Positions 18,174 to 26,761 of a stretch of DNA of 64,000 nt are shown here, one piece after another; positions within the stretch are counted from its first letter, which is position 1, and each line of letters starts with the position of its first letter. The translations under genes were made by a program, and so were the position numbers. Where the stretch lies: the NCBI GenBank assembly GCA_031426455.1, contig JANPLI010000154.1:14970-78969 (forward strand), in the 5' to 3' direction. A model generated the notes under the pieces. It worked only from the letters and a program-made list of their open reading frames with translations, was not told the origin of the DNA and made no database searches. The stretch comes from JANNMJ01 sp031426455. GTDB lineage: Bacteria; Bacteroidota; Bacteroidia; Cytophagales; Hymenobacteraceae.

Positions 18174-19385
18174 ATGAACCTGGCCCTGCTCTGCGAGCCG
18201 CTACCGGCCCTTTTTCCGTTGGGTGGCGAAGAAAACGACCTCGATGCTTACGGCCCCGGCACCCTGGCCGCCCGCCTCACGGCCTACCGGGCGGGCGGAC
18301 CGTTCCCCGCCGACTGGCCCACCGCTGACCTGGCCCTGCTGGGCGTCGATACCCCGTACGGGGCCGAACCCGCCGGTCCGGCGACCGGTCCGGACGCCAT
18401 CCGCCGCCACCTGTACGCGCTGACCACCGGCACCGGCGCCTGGAACCTGGTGGATCTGGGCAACCTGCGCCCCGGTCCCACTCCCGAAGACACGGCCCAT
18501 CGGCTGGCCGAAGTGGTGGATGCCCTGCTGGCAGCGCACGTCGTGCCCCTGATTCTGGGCGACGCCCACCGCCTGACGCTGGGCCAGCACGCCGGCTACG
18601 AATACCGCATCGCGGAAGGCCCCGAGGCGGCCGATAAAGGGCTTGCGCTGCCGGTAAGCGTGCGCGGCGCCGTCATCGACAGCCGTTTCGACGTGGCCGA
18701 GATGGGCCCGGGCGAGCGCACCTGGCTGCGCGAGTTACTCCTGCAAGACCCCAGTCATCTGCTGACGCTGGCGCACCTGGGCGCCCAACGCTACCACATC
18801 ACGGCGCCGGAAGCCATTGCCCTCGAAAAAATGTATTTCGACGTACTGCGCCTCGGCGCGCTGCACGCCGACCCGCGCGTGGCCGAACCGCTGCTGCGCG
18901 CCGCCGACTGGCTCAGCATCGACCTCAGCGCCTGCACGCACGCGGCGGTGCCCGGCGCTGCCCAACCACCGTCGCCGTTCGGGCTGACGGCCGAGCAGCT
19001 TTGCCAACTGACGTGGTACGCCGGCCAGAGCCGGCAGCTTTCATCGGTGGGCTTCTACGGCTACCGGGCGGGCCCAACCGACCCCCTGGGCCTGGGCGCA
19101 GCCACCGTCGCCACGGCGGTCTGGTACCTGATTGAGGGCTATTACCACCGCCCGCCCGATACCCCCCTCGATTCGGCGGCTTACGAACGCCTGACTGTCC
19201 CCCTGGCCGATTCGGCCGAAGCCAACCTAACGTTTTACCACCACCACACGTCCGGGCAATGGTGGCTGCTGATCGAGCCGCCCGCCGCTCCGCCCCACCT
19301 GTTGCCCTGCACCGAAGCCGACTACCACACCGCCCGCAGCGGCGACGTGCCCCACCGCTGGGTGCAGGCGCTGGCGAGGAGTTGA
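18174..19385 (+). CDS. Arginase/formimidoylglutamase-fold protein with degraded metal site
   Basis: 403 residues from ATG 18174, which sits directly behind a consensus promoter; the frame extends to 18114 but that would cross the promoter. The ureohydrolase fold is recognisable. However, the manganese-binding motifs are altered: GGDHS reads LGDAHRLTLG, DAHxDL reads DSRFDVAEM, and SxDxDxxDP reads SIDLSACTHAAVPG. Several of the six usual ligands are therefore missing, so catalysis by the standard mechanism is doubtful. Related divergent proteins are often annotated formimidoylglutamase in Bacteroidota. A role other than arginine or histidine breakdown is likely but unknown. No hut or arg genes are nearby. 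Confidence 0.8.
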   Translation: MNLALLCEPLPALFPLGGEENDLDAYGPGTLAARLTAYRAGGPFPADWPTADLALLGVDTPYGAEPAGPATGPDAIRRHLYALTTGTGAWNLVDLGNLRPGPTPEDTAHRLAEVVDALLAAHVVPLILGDAHRLTLGQHAGYEYRIAEGPEAADKGLALPVSVRGAVIDSRFDVAEMGPGERTWLRELLLQDPSHLLTLAHLGAQRYHITAPEAIALEKMYFDVLRLGALHADPRVAEPLLRAADWLSIDLSACTHAAVPGAAQPPSPFGLTAEQLCQLTWYAGQSRQLSSVGFYGYRAGPTDPLGLGAATVATAVWYLIEGYYHRPPDTPLDSAAYERLTVPLADSAEANLTFYHHHTSGQWWLLIEPPAAPPHLLPCTEADYHTARSGDVPHRWVQALARS

Positions 19386-19547
19386 ATGAGGAATTAATAA
19401 TGAAGAATGAGGAATCAAAGGCCGAGTGTGCCGTTTCTTTGGATTCTCACACTCCTCATTCCCCATTCCTCATTCCTCATTCCTCATTCCCCATTCCTCA
19501 TTCCTCATTCCTCATTCCCCATTCCCCATTCCCCATTCCTCATTCCC
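19384..19547. repeat. Inverted pair of heptad arrays (GAATGAG / CATTCCY)
   Basis: The left array has five 7-bp units (GAATGAG, GAATTAA, TAATGAA, GAATGAG, GAATCAA) at 19384-19418, starting inside the stop codon of the previous gene. The right array has 13 units of CATTCCT or CATTCCC at 19457-19547, largely the reverse complement of the left. It ends one base before the TTG start of the next gene. The two arrays can pair to form a long imperfect hairpin. Confidence 0.9.
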
Positions 19548-19548
19548 C

Positions 19549-19782
19549 TTGGAGCTTCCCGTTTACACCCGGGCGCAATTGGCGCTGCGCAATGGCCAGG
19601 ACCGTGATGAAATCTGGTGCGCGTACCAGGGGCTGATTTACGACGTACGTAAGTCGCGGCTCTGGCGCGGCGGCAACCACTACGAACACTGGGCTGGCCA
19701 GGACCTGACCGCCGAGCTGGCCGCCGCGCCGCACGATGCCTACGTATTCGATAAGTTTGAGGCCATTGGGCGCCTGATCTGA
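19549..19782 (+). CDS. Cytochrome b5-like heme-binding domain protein
   Basis: 77 residues, beginning MELPVYTRAQLALRNG from a TTG at 19549. The domain resembles the small cytochrome b5/steroid-binding family: IWCAYQGLIYDV, then SRLWRGGNHYEHWAGQDLT, then APHDAYVFDKFEAIGRL. Histidines are present in both segments where the heme-ligand histidines of cytochrome b5 occur. No membrane segment is visible, so it is probably a cytoplasmic electron carrier or heme-binding module. The TTG is chosen because sequence further upstream in this frame is only the heptad array (translated as repeated HSSFLIP), which is not plausible protein. The 5' end therefore abuts the repeat array, and the array is probably its leader. 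Confidence 0.75.
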   Translation: MELPVYTRAQLALRNGQDRDEIWCAYQGLIYDVRKSRLWRGGNHYEHWAGQDLTAELAAAPHDAYVFDKFEAIGRLI

Positions 19783-19914
19783 TCGGAATCTGATGCTGGA
19801 GCGGACCGGGCTGGTCCGGCGAGCGACGAGATTTTTGCTGTTTTTGGGCGGACATCTGCCCGATTCCGCGGTTTTTGGTTTTTGAGCGGCTATCCACCCA
19901 CTCCCTACGTTTTG

Positions 19915-20709
19915 ATGCATACGGAATCCGCTTCGGCCTACGACAACCTGGAAAACCGTTCGGTGGCCGACCTGCTGGCCGCTATGAACGCCGAAGACCG
20001 CACCGTGCCCCTGGCCGTGGCGGCGGCGCTACCGGCGCTGGAGGCGCTCGTGACGGCCACGGTGGCGCGACTGCGGGCCGGCGGGCGACTTTTCTACATC
20101 GGCGCGGGCACCAGCGGGCGCCTCGGCGTGGTAGATGCTTCTGAGTGCCCGCCCACGTTCGGCGTGCCAGCCGGGATGGTCGTGGGGCTGATCGCGGGCG
20201 GCGATACCGCCATCCGGCAAGCTGTAGAATTCGCCGAGGACGACGCCGAACAGGCCTGGCGCGACCTCAGCGCCCACCATTGCGGTGCCGCCGATGTGGT
20301 AGTGGGCATTGCCGCTTCCGGCCGGACGCCCTACGTGGTGGGGGGGCTGCACGCGGCGCGGGCGGCGGGCGCGGCCACGGGGTGCATCGTCTGCAACCCC
20401 GATTCGGCGGTGGCGCGGGAAGCAGAGTTTCCAGTGGAAGTCCTGACGGGGCCGGAATTCGTCACCGGCTCGACGCGCCTCAAGGCCGGCACGGCGCAGA
20501 AACTGACGCTCAATATGCTCACCACCACCACGATGATTCAACTGGGCCGGGTGCGCGGCAACCAAATGGTGGATATGCAGTTGTCGAACCACAAGCTGCT
20601 GGAACGCGGCGAGCGAATGCTGATGGCAGCCCTGGCCATCAGCGAGACCGAAGCCCGCGCCCGCCTGGCCCGGTACGGCTCGGTGCGAGCGGCGCTGGAC
20701 GCGGGGTAG
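19915..20709 (+). CDS. murQ: N-acetylmuramic acid 6-phosphate etherase MurQ
   Basis: 264 residues from ATG 19915. MurQ cleaves the lactyl ether of MurNAc-6-phosphate to give GlcNAc-6-phosphate and D-lactate in cell-wall sugar recycling. The SIS fold is clear: FYIGAGTSGRLGVVDASECPPTFG (spanning about residues 60-85) carries the phosphate-sugar site and the first catalytic glutamate. VEFAEDDAEQAW holds the second. Later comes GIAASGRTPYV and the signature PEFVTGSTRLKAGTAQKL near 190. The C-terminal HKLLERGERML is also typical. It is slightly shorter than many homologues (about 300) at the C-terminus. No anmK or murP is adjacent. Confidence 0.95.
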   Translation: MHTESASAYDNLENRSVADLLAAMNAEDRTVPLAVAAALPALEALVTATVARLRAGGRLFYIGAGTSGRLGVVDASECPPTFGVPAGMVVGLIAGGDTAIRQAVEFAEDDAEQAWRDLSAHHCGAADVVVGIAASGRTPYVVGGLHAARAAGAATGCIVCNPDSAVAREAEFPVEVLTGPEFVTGSTRLKAGTAQKLTLNMLTTTTMIQLGRVRGNQMVDMQLSNHKLLERGERMLMAALAISETEARARLARYGSVRAALDAG

Positions 20710-20713
20710 GTTT

Positions 20714-20762
20714 GAGGTGCGAAGTGCTAGGTGCGAAGTGCGAAGTGCGAAGTGCGAAGTGC
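20714..20762 (+). repeat. Heptad array, unit GAAGTGC, after murQ
   Basis: Seven consecutive 7-bp units (GAGGTGC, GAAGTGC, TAGGTGC, then four GAAGTGC) start four bases after the murQ stop. The same unit in another phase recurs at 46958-47020. No complementary arm is visible here. Confidence 0.9.
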
Positions 20763-20854
20763 GGGGTGTTGGACTGAGAATCAATGGTTCGGCAACTTCC
20801 GTAAGCTTGCCGGCCTTCGATCAGGTTTGGGCTGACTTTTAGCTGGATATTCTT

Positions 20855-21271
20855 TTGAAAAACGACATTCCTTTTGAGCCGGTGCAGGGCGTGGCGGTGG
20901 CCATCGCCCCGGACGATGCCTTGCTGCCCGCCGATGCCCAGGCTACCTGGGGCGTATGGCTGCTCAACCACAATGACTATCCGCTCGATAATGTGCTGAT
21001 CGTGAGCGAAGGCTACGGTGAACGCGACGGGCGGGCCGTCACTACTTCGAAGTTGCGGTACCATTACGAAACCGTTCCGGCGCACACCGCAGTGCAGGTT
21101 GAACCTATCGACCCAGCGCTTTTCGCCCTGACGAACCAGTTCTGGGTCAGCTATTACCAGGGACGGCAGATTTACGACAAGAAATTCGTCTTCGTGCCCG
21201 GCGCCGTCGAGGAAGCCAACCTGATTCCGATTCAGATGTTGGAAGGCCGGCGCGGCGTGCTGCATAGCTGA
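20855..21271 (+). CDS. Conserved hypothetical protein
   Basis: 138 residues from a TTG start at 20855 (MKNDIPFEPVQG); there is no ATG nearby in this frame. The sequence alternates beta strands: VAVAIAPDD, TWGVWLLNHNDYPLDNVLIVSEGYG, then HYETVPAHTAVQVEPID, FWVSYYQGRQIYDKKFVFVPG. This suggests a compact all-beta, cytoplasmic protein without signal peptide or membrane helix. I do not recognise an established function. It has its own leader of about 90 bp after the heptad array and converges with the outer-membrane protein gene, with 11 bp between stops. Confidence 0.75.
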   Translation: MKNDIPFEPVQGVAVAIAPDDALLPADAQATWGVWLLNHNDYPLDNVLIVSEGYGERDGRAVTTSKLRYHYETVPAHTAVQVEPIDPALFALTNQFWVSYYQGRQIYDKKFVFVPGAVEEANLIPIQMLEGRRGVLHS

Positions 21272-21282
21272 AAGCGAGCCGT

Positions 21283-22389
21283 TTACTGCTTGAGGAAACG
21301 CCGGGGGGGTGTCAGAAACAACTCGGCGCTGATGGCGGGGGCGGCGCGCAACGAAGAGTCGATGAGCTTATTGCGGGCCGTCGAAGAGTCGAATATATCA
21401 AAAGAAGCGTAGTAGCGATAGCCGGCTTCCAGCCCAAACCACAGCACCGGCAGCAGTTCGCGTTCGAGCCGAAACCGCCCGGTGAGCGAAGTGACGCGCA
21501 GCTCGACGGTGCGGTTGTCGGCCAACGGCGGGCTGTCGATATTGATCGTGTAGGAATCACCCTGCACTTCGTAGCCACAGTAAATCAACGTTTTATCGTT
21601 GATATTGTACCGAACCCGAACTTTGGCTGGCAACAGGGCCTCCACCCCCCAATGGTCGTTGAACGTGCGGTTGTAGAGGACGGCCGGAAACAACGAGCGC
21701 CGCCCGAAGGTGTACCCAAACTGCATCCCCACGCCCACCGACTGGCGGGGGGAGCGTTTCCAACCATAGAAAAACTCGGCCGACGTGCGCAGGTATTTTC
21801 GCAGCGGCAGGCGGCGGTACTGGCCGTCCTCAGCGTCCTGCTTGTAGTCGCCGTTCAGTTCGCCCTTCACCCGAAACAGGTAATAGCGGCGCCCGTCGAT
21901 GGGCCGCAGCAGCAGCAACTGGCTGCCGACGGTGCGCAGGTTACGGTCGTCGAGGGTGCGGTAGAGCGGGTAAGCCAGGTGAGCGCGGTCGGCGAAGTTG
22001 AACTGCTGCCGCGAAAAATTGAAGCCCAGCACCGCTTTCAGATGCGGCCGGCGCCAGAGCGGGGCGTAAAGCTTGCCCTCGAGCACGTTGAGTTTACTGA
22101 CCTGCCCGCTGCCGTTGCCCGCAATCGTGGCATCCGAAATACTGGTAACACCCACCCGCGGCGCGCGCTCGTAGCGTAGCGTAATTCCTTTACTTGGGCC
22201 CATCCCCAGCACCGAAGGGTTCGCAAACTCCTTGTTGTCAGCGCCTGACTGCACCGGTTCCTGTTCCCGTTGTTTTACGCGGGCCGAATCGACGGTGGGC
22301 GTTGTGGGGTTGCGCGTGTTCTGCGCCACGGCACCTAAGGAGACGCTCAGCACGGCGGAGAAAATCAGCAGCCAGCGAAAACGGGGCAT
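21283..22389 (-). CDS. Outer-membrane beta-barrel protein, DUF6268-like
   Basis: 368 residues from ATG 22389 (MPRFRWLLIFSAVL, signal peptide ending GAVAQ). After a polar linker the protein consists of alternating amphipathic strands ending in aromatic residues (KAVLGFNFSRQQFNF, YLFRVKGELNGDY, VGVGMQFGYTFGRR, LWFGLEAGYRYYASF), the hallmark of an outer-membrane barrel. Length and the opening ITLRYERAPRVG resemble DUF6268-family barrels of Bacteroidota, but the assignment is tentative. Function is unknown. It reads in the same direction as the metallophosphoesterase-barrel gene upstream, with 135 bp between. Confidence 0.75.
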   Translation of the reverse strand: MPRFRWLLIFSAVLSVSLGAVAQNTRNPTTPTVDSARVKQREQEPVQSGADNKEFANPSVLGMGPSKGITLRYERAPRVGVTSISDATIAGNGSGQVSKLNVLEGKLYAPLWRRPHLKAVLGFNFSRQQFNFADRAHLAYPLYRTLDDRNLRTVGSQLLLLRPIDGRRYYLFRVKGELNGDYKQDAEDGQYRRLPLRKYLRTSAEFFYGWKRSPRQSVGVGMQFGYTFGRRSLFPAVLYNRTFNDHWGVEALLPAKVRVRYNINDKTLIYCGYEVQGDSYTINIDSPPLADNRTVELRVTSLTGRFRLERELLPVLWFGLEAGYRYYASFDIFDSSTARNKLIDSSLRAAPAISAELFLTPPRRFLKQ

Positions 22390-22524
22390 TGGGGGTAGGA
22401 AAATCAAACCAGAACGGAAAGCCGGTTACTCCCGGCGGTGCAGGTACGGCGCGGCGGCGCCCGGAGTTGGAATACGACTCCGGCCGGCCGGCTACAGCTC
22501 CCGTCAGGTCGCGTTAAAGCCAGA

Positions 22525-25500
22525 TCAGAAGAAGAACCGAAACTGGAGTAGCGTCAGCCATTCTTCGCCGTAGGCCACGGTAGTGTTGATCGCCAGGCGC
22601 TTGAGAATGTCCACGTACACGCCGCCGCCGTAGGCGGTGTGCAGGTCGCGCAGGCCGCCCCGGTCTTCGCTGGTGTACACGCGGCCCACGTCGTAAAGGC
22701 CCAGAATGCCCAGCGAGCCGGGGAATAGGTAGGCGTTGAACTTGATGATTTCGAGCCGCAGCTCGGCGTTGGCGTACACCGAGCCGCGCCCGGCGAAACG
22801 GGTGCGCCGGTAGCCGCGCAGGTTGGTGGTGGTACCCAGGGTGTTGGCCTGCCAGAAACGGTAGTCGCCGTAGTTGCGGGCCCCGCCGACGCGCCCCGCG
22901 AAAGTGGCCTGGAACGGCAGGTTTGGCGAGACGTAGAAGTAGAACTCTGACGCCAGCCGCTGGTAGCGCAGACCCTCGTTATTGAGCTGGTAGTTAGCGC
23001 TGTACTCGGTATTCAGGTGCACGCCCAGGCGCGGGTTGGCGCCGCTCGTGGACGTGCCCAGGTTCAGGAATACGCGCCCGCCGAGGTAGCGGTTCAGGTC
23101 GAAATCGGAGTTTCGGATGCCCAGTCCGGCCCCGCTGACGCCGTTGCCGGTGGCATCGAGGCCTTCCACGATGCGGGCACCGGTTCGGTCGCGTTCCACC
23201 CGAAACTGGTCGTACTGCGGCCCGATACCGAGCTTGACAAAGCCCGTCAGGTCGCGTTCCAGGGTCGGCGAGACGTAGAAGCGCGAAAATCTGATGCGGT
23301 AGCTGTTGATAATGTCCTGGTTGTCGCCGCCCACCGCTTCGTTCACTGTGTTGTTGCCGAGGCCGAAGAAGTTGAAAAGCAGTTGCGGACCGTAGAGTTG
23401 GGCCTTGATGCCGAGGTTGTTGCGGCCCACCACCTGCCGGAATTCGCCGGAATAGCGCACATTGTAGGCCCCCGACCGGAACGCGTAGTTCGCCACCAGC
23501 GAATGCTCCTGCGAGTACGGCTCCTTCCGGAAACCGTAGCGCCGGTACACGCCGCCGCCGCCCACGTAAACGCCATCGTCGGGGTTGAATTCGAGCGACA
23601 CCAGCGGCCCCACGTAGGGCAGCTTGTAGTCTTTCTGGCCCCAGGCGTTCACTTCGTCGCCTTTGGCCGAGCGGTTCTTGCCGTCCGGTCCCAGGTCGAT
23701 CACGTTCTGCTCTTCGAGGTTGTCGTACACGATGGCGGCGCGCAGCGGGCCGCGCACGCGGCTTTCGGCGGTGCTGATGCGGTCGTTGCCAGCTCCGCCG
23801 ATGATGCGCACCCGCGGCCCGCGCGGCGCCCGACCGGTGAGGGCAATCTCGTCGTCGCCGCCGAAACCGTAGAGGCGAATTTCCTTCGTGACGCGAGCCT
23901 CGAACGTGCGGTCGAACAGCTCCTTATAGTCGCCGTCCTTGGTGATCTTGTCCACCCGTACCCGCACATCGCCGTTCGGCTGACGCTCGGCCCGGATGCG
24001 CTCGCGTTTGTCGGAGCCCACCACTTCCACGTACTTGTACAGCACGTCGTAGTACGCATTGGCCAGCGTGGGCAACAGGTCGCGGCGGGCGCGGAGCTTG
24101 GCGGCAATCTCGGCGCCGTGCAGCTCGTAAATCCCGGCGGGCCAGCGGTGCAGCGCTTCCTCGATCACCTGATCAGTGAGGGCCGCTTTCAGCTCTTCAG
24201 CCTGCTGTAACCATTGCGCGCGTGACACGGAAGCCGTAAAATGACGGTCGTTGTTGAGGGCCGTCAGGTTGAGGCCCACGTAGTCGGCGTAGTCCGGGCC
24301 GAAGTTCTGGAAGTTGCGCACGGCCCATTTCCGGCGAATCACCCACGGGAAAAAGCCGTCGCCTTTGAAGAAGGCGATGTCACGGTCTTTGGGCACGGCC
24401 GTGTATTCGGCGCCCTTCTTGGTTTTGCGTTCGGCCCAGCGCCACTGGCCCTCGTGGCGGTCCCAGTCGCCGATCCACATATCGAACAGGCGCGAGCGCA
24501 CGAAGCCCGTCTCGTTCACGAAGTTATCGTTGTCGTTCTGGCGTTTTTCCAGCACCTTGTCGGTGCCCACCAGGTTGCGGGCATAGCCCAGGTCGGCGTT
24601 CTCGGTGTGGTTGTCGCGGGCGTCTTCTTCGAGGGTGGCGAGGGTATTTTTGAACTCGTCGCGGTAAATCCCCAGCAGCGGGTCGTTGGGAATCCAGACC
24701 AGGCGGGCGTTGGTGTGCAGAATTTTCGCCGCGTCGGCCAGCACCGGCACGGCCAGGCCGGCGTAAGGATGCTGGGCGGAAATCTGGTCCTGCAACACGT
24801 CGCGCGCGGCCGTTTGGCGCAGTAGTTCGGGCAGCACGGTCGCAGGGTCCTTGTTGATGGAGCGCAGCACGAAGGTCTTACCGTCCGGGGTGCGCACTTT
24901 CAGGCTCTTGGTCTGCTTGCCACCGCCTTTCTGGTAGGGTTCGAGGCCCCCTTCGGCGGTGCTCAGGTCCAGAAACGGCACCCGCACGGGCTGGCGCCAC
25001 TCCTGGCGGTAATGCTCGCCGAGCAGGGCGCGCTTGAAGGTGCCGGCGCGGTAGGCCGCGTTGGCGGCCACCACCTTCACCGAGTCGCGGTAGTCAGTTC
25101 TGGCGATCTGCTGCGCGTCGATGCGGGGCGATTCGCGGGTGTAGATTTTCTTGCGGAACACCACGTGGCCGCTGAGTTTTTCGCCCTCGCCGTCGGGCAC
25201 CCAGAATTCAGTCCAGACATCGCCGTTTTTGTAATAGTTGACCCGCGCGAAGCCGTTTTCCTTGAAGTTGAAGTCACCGTAATCGTTGCGCGTGTGCTGG
25301 GTCTTGCAGCCGGAGCCGCTAACAATGTGGTGGTAGTGTTTGCCTTCGATGTACTGGATATTATGCTCGTGCCCGGTGGCGTACACCACGTTCGGATACT
25401 TGGCAAAGAGCGTCTCCAGGCCGTCTTTGTACCGCTGGTAGAAGGGGTGCGAGATATCCTGGGTCACACCGCCGTACTTCCGGGCAAACGGGTAGATCGA

Positions 25501-26355
25501 CCCCAGAATCGGCAGCGGCAGAAAGGCGTATTTATAGACGATGGACAGCGGAAACAGGTGGTCGGCGAACGTAAAGTAGCCGCCGTGGATGCCCGCCGAC
25601 AGCAGCGGGTGGTGCGCCACCACCATTACGTGCTCGCCGCGGTGCTTGGCCAGCACGTCGTCGAGCTGCTGGAAGAACTCGTCTTCGTTGGCCACGTCGC
25701 AGGCGTTGTTGGGGCCGTAGGGGCGGTCGTACTGGTGCAGGAACCACTGCGAGTTGATGGCGATCAGCACCACGTCGTCGGCCACTTTCACTTCGAACGG
25801 GCCAGGGCACCCATTGGAGGGCACGTAAGTGTCGCCACCGAGCACCAGAATCGAATCCTGGGAGCGCAGGTATTTTTCCACGTAGGCCTCTTCGTAGGCG
25901 TTGCGCTGGTAACCGTCCGGGGTGCCCTGGCCCCAGTCGTGGTTGCCGGGCACCATATACCGCTCGCCGCGGTAGCCTTTCAGGATATCGAGCTGCGTAT
26001 TCATCCGCCGCTCCATCTCTTTGCGGCTGGGGGCGTTTTCGGCGGGCATCCCCACGGGGTAGATATTGTCGCCGAGATACACCACCGTCGAACGCTCCTG
26101 CGCGCTCGACTCGTGGAGTTGCCGCCCCAGCAATTGCACCACGGGCTCGTCGGGGCGCGGCGAACCGGCATCGCCGATCAGGAACACGCTGTAAGCCAGT
26201 TGGCTGGTATCGGGCAGGGCGGTATCCGCCCACGCCTTCACGGCCGGCGCGTAGTAGGCCGTCTTATCGGTGACGCAGGCGGCGAGCGCGGCCGTCAGCC
26301 CCAAAGCGGGCAACAGCCGGCGAAAAAAAGCGGACCAGGAAGTCAGGGTTTGCAA
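22525..26355 (-). CDS. Metallophosphoesterase fused to an Omp85-like surface-antigen barrel
   Basis: 1276 residues from a TTG start at 26355; no nearer ATG fits. Residues 1-27 form a lipoprotein signal with LAAC. The calcineurin-like phosphoesterase domain (about 50-390) has its metal motifs intact: FLIGDAGSP, YLGDNIYP, PGNHDWG, VAHHPLLS and GHEHN. A long middle region (about 400-860) contains RLFDMWIGDWDRHEGQWRW and PKDRDIAFFKGDG, kinase-like in pattern. From about residue 920 to the end is a D15-type outer-membrane barrel ending in FRFFF. The protein presumably holds a phosphatase at the outer membrane. The substrate is unknown. This architecture is known in Bacteroidota. Confidence 0.85.
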   Translation of the reverse strand: MQTLTSWSAFFRRLLPALGLTAALAACVTDKTAYYAPAVKAWADTALPDTSQLAYSVFLIGDAGSPRPDEPVVQLLGRQLHESSAQERSTVVYLGDNIYPVGMPAENAPSRKEMERRMNTQLDILKGYRGERYMVPGNHDWGQGTPDGYQRNAYEEAYVEKYLRSQDSILVLGGDTYVPSNGCPGPFEVKVADDVVLIAINSQWFLHQYDRPYGPNNACDVANEDEFFQQLDDVLAKHRGEHVMVVAHHPLLSAGIHGGYFTFADHLFPLSIVYKYAFLPLPILGSIYPFARKYGGVTQDISHPFYQRYKDGLETLFAKYPNVVYATGHEHNIQYIEGKHYHHIVSGSGCKTQHTRNDYGDFNFKENGFARVNYYKNGDVWTEFWVPDGEGEKLSGHVVFRKKIYTRESPRIDAQQIARTDYRDSVKVVAANAAYRAGTFKRALLGEHYRQEWRQPVRVPFLDLSTAEGGLEPYQKGGGKQTKSLKVRTPDGKTFVLRSINKDPATVLPELLRQTAARDVLQDQISAQHPYAGLAVPVLADAAKILHTNARLVWIPNDPLLGIYRDEFKNTLATLEEDARDNHTENADLGYARNLVGTDKVLEKRQNDNDNFVNETGFVRSRLFDMWIGDWDRHEGQWRWAERKTKKGAEYTAVPKDRDIAFFKGDGFFPWVIRRKWAVRNFQNFGPDYADYVGLNLTALNNDRHFTASVSRAQWLQQAEELKAALTDQVIEEALHRWPAGIYELHGAEIAAKLRARRDLLPTLANAYYDVLYKYVEVVGSDKRERIRAERQPNGDVRVRVDKITKDGDYKELFDRTFEARVTKEIRLYGFGGDDEIALTGRAPRGPRVRIIGGAGNDRISTAESRVRGPLRAAIVYDNLEEQNVIDLGPDGKNRSAKGDEVNAWGQKDYKLPYVGPLVSLEFNPDDGVYVGGGGVYRRYGFRKEPYSQEHSLVANYAFRSGAYNVRYSGEFRQVVGRNNLGIKAQLYGPQLLFNFFGLGNNTVNEAVGGDNQDIINSYRIRFSRFYVSPTLERDLTGFVKLGIGPQYDQFRVERDRTGARIVEGLDATGNGVSGAGLGIRNSDFDLNRYLGGRVFLNLGTSTSGANPRLGVHLNTEYSANYQLNNEGLRYQRLASEFYFYVSPNLPFQATFAGRVGGARNYGDYRFWQANTLGTTTNLRGYRRTRFAGRGSVYANAELRLEIIKFNAYLFPGSLGILGLYDVGRVYTSEDRGGLRDLHTAYGGGVYVDILKRLAINTTVAYGEEWLTLLQFRFFF

Positions 26356-26761
26356 GGGAACAGGAGGAATGCTGGTGTGTAGCGCCGCAAACGGCCATCG
26401 CGGGGGCGGACGTTAACGGCCGCGAAATATCGCGGCGGCGGACCTAACCGTACCGGGCTTCGGGTTGGGTAAGGCGGGAAATATCGAACCCCTCACCGCC
26501 CGCATCGCCCCGCCCCTTCGGGCGGCGGCATCGGAAAGCGGGCCGTTTACGGGCCGGCGGCGTTGGAGTTGAGGACACCCGCCGCCGGACGCTGCCTCAA
26601 CTTTCGGCGAACCGCCGCGTTTGAGCGCGAAACGACCGCCCGCCAACACGTGCCCGAGGGCATTCCGGGACCATCTTTACCGAAACGGCCCTGCGCGCCA
26701 TCGGCTACGCCCGTTTTTACTACCCGGCCTTTAGGGTCGCGCCATCCTGTTTTTTTCGCCT
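26356..26761. other. Intergenic region between divergent genes
   Basis: About 400 bp of mostly GC-rich sequence. Several short GC-rich dyads are visible, for example GCCCCTTCGGGC around 26512-26523. I find no consensus TAnnTTTG promoter and no convincing small gene or RNA. Confidence 0.4.

Noticed and set aside
19426..19548. Coding extension of the cytochrome b5-like gene through the heptad array
   Set aside because: It would encode only repeats of HSSFLIP-like units. TTG 19549 gives the complete domain with a normal N-terminus.
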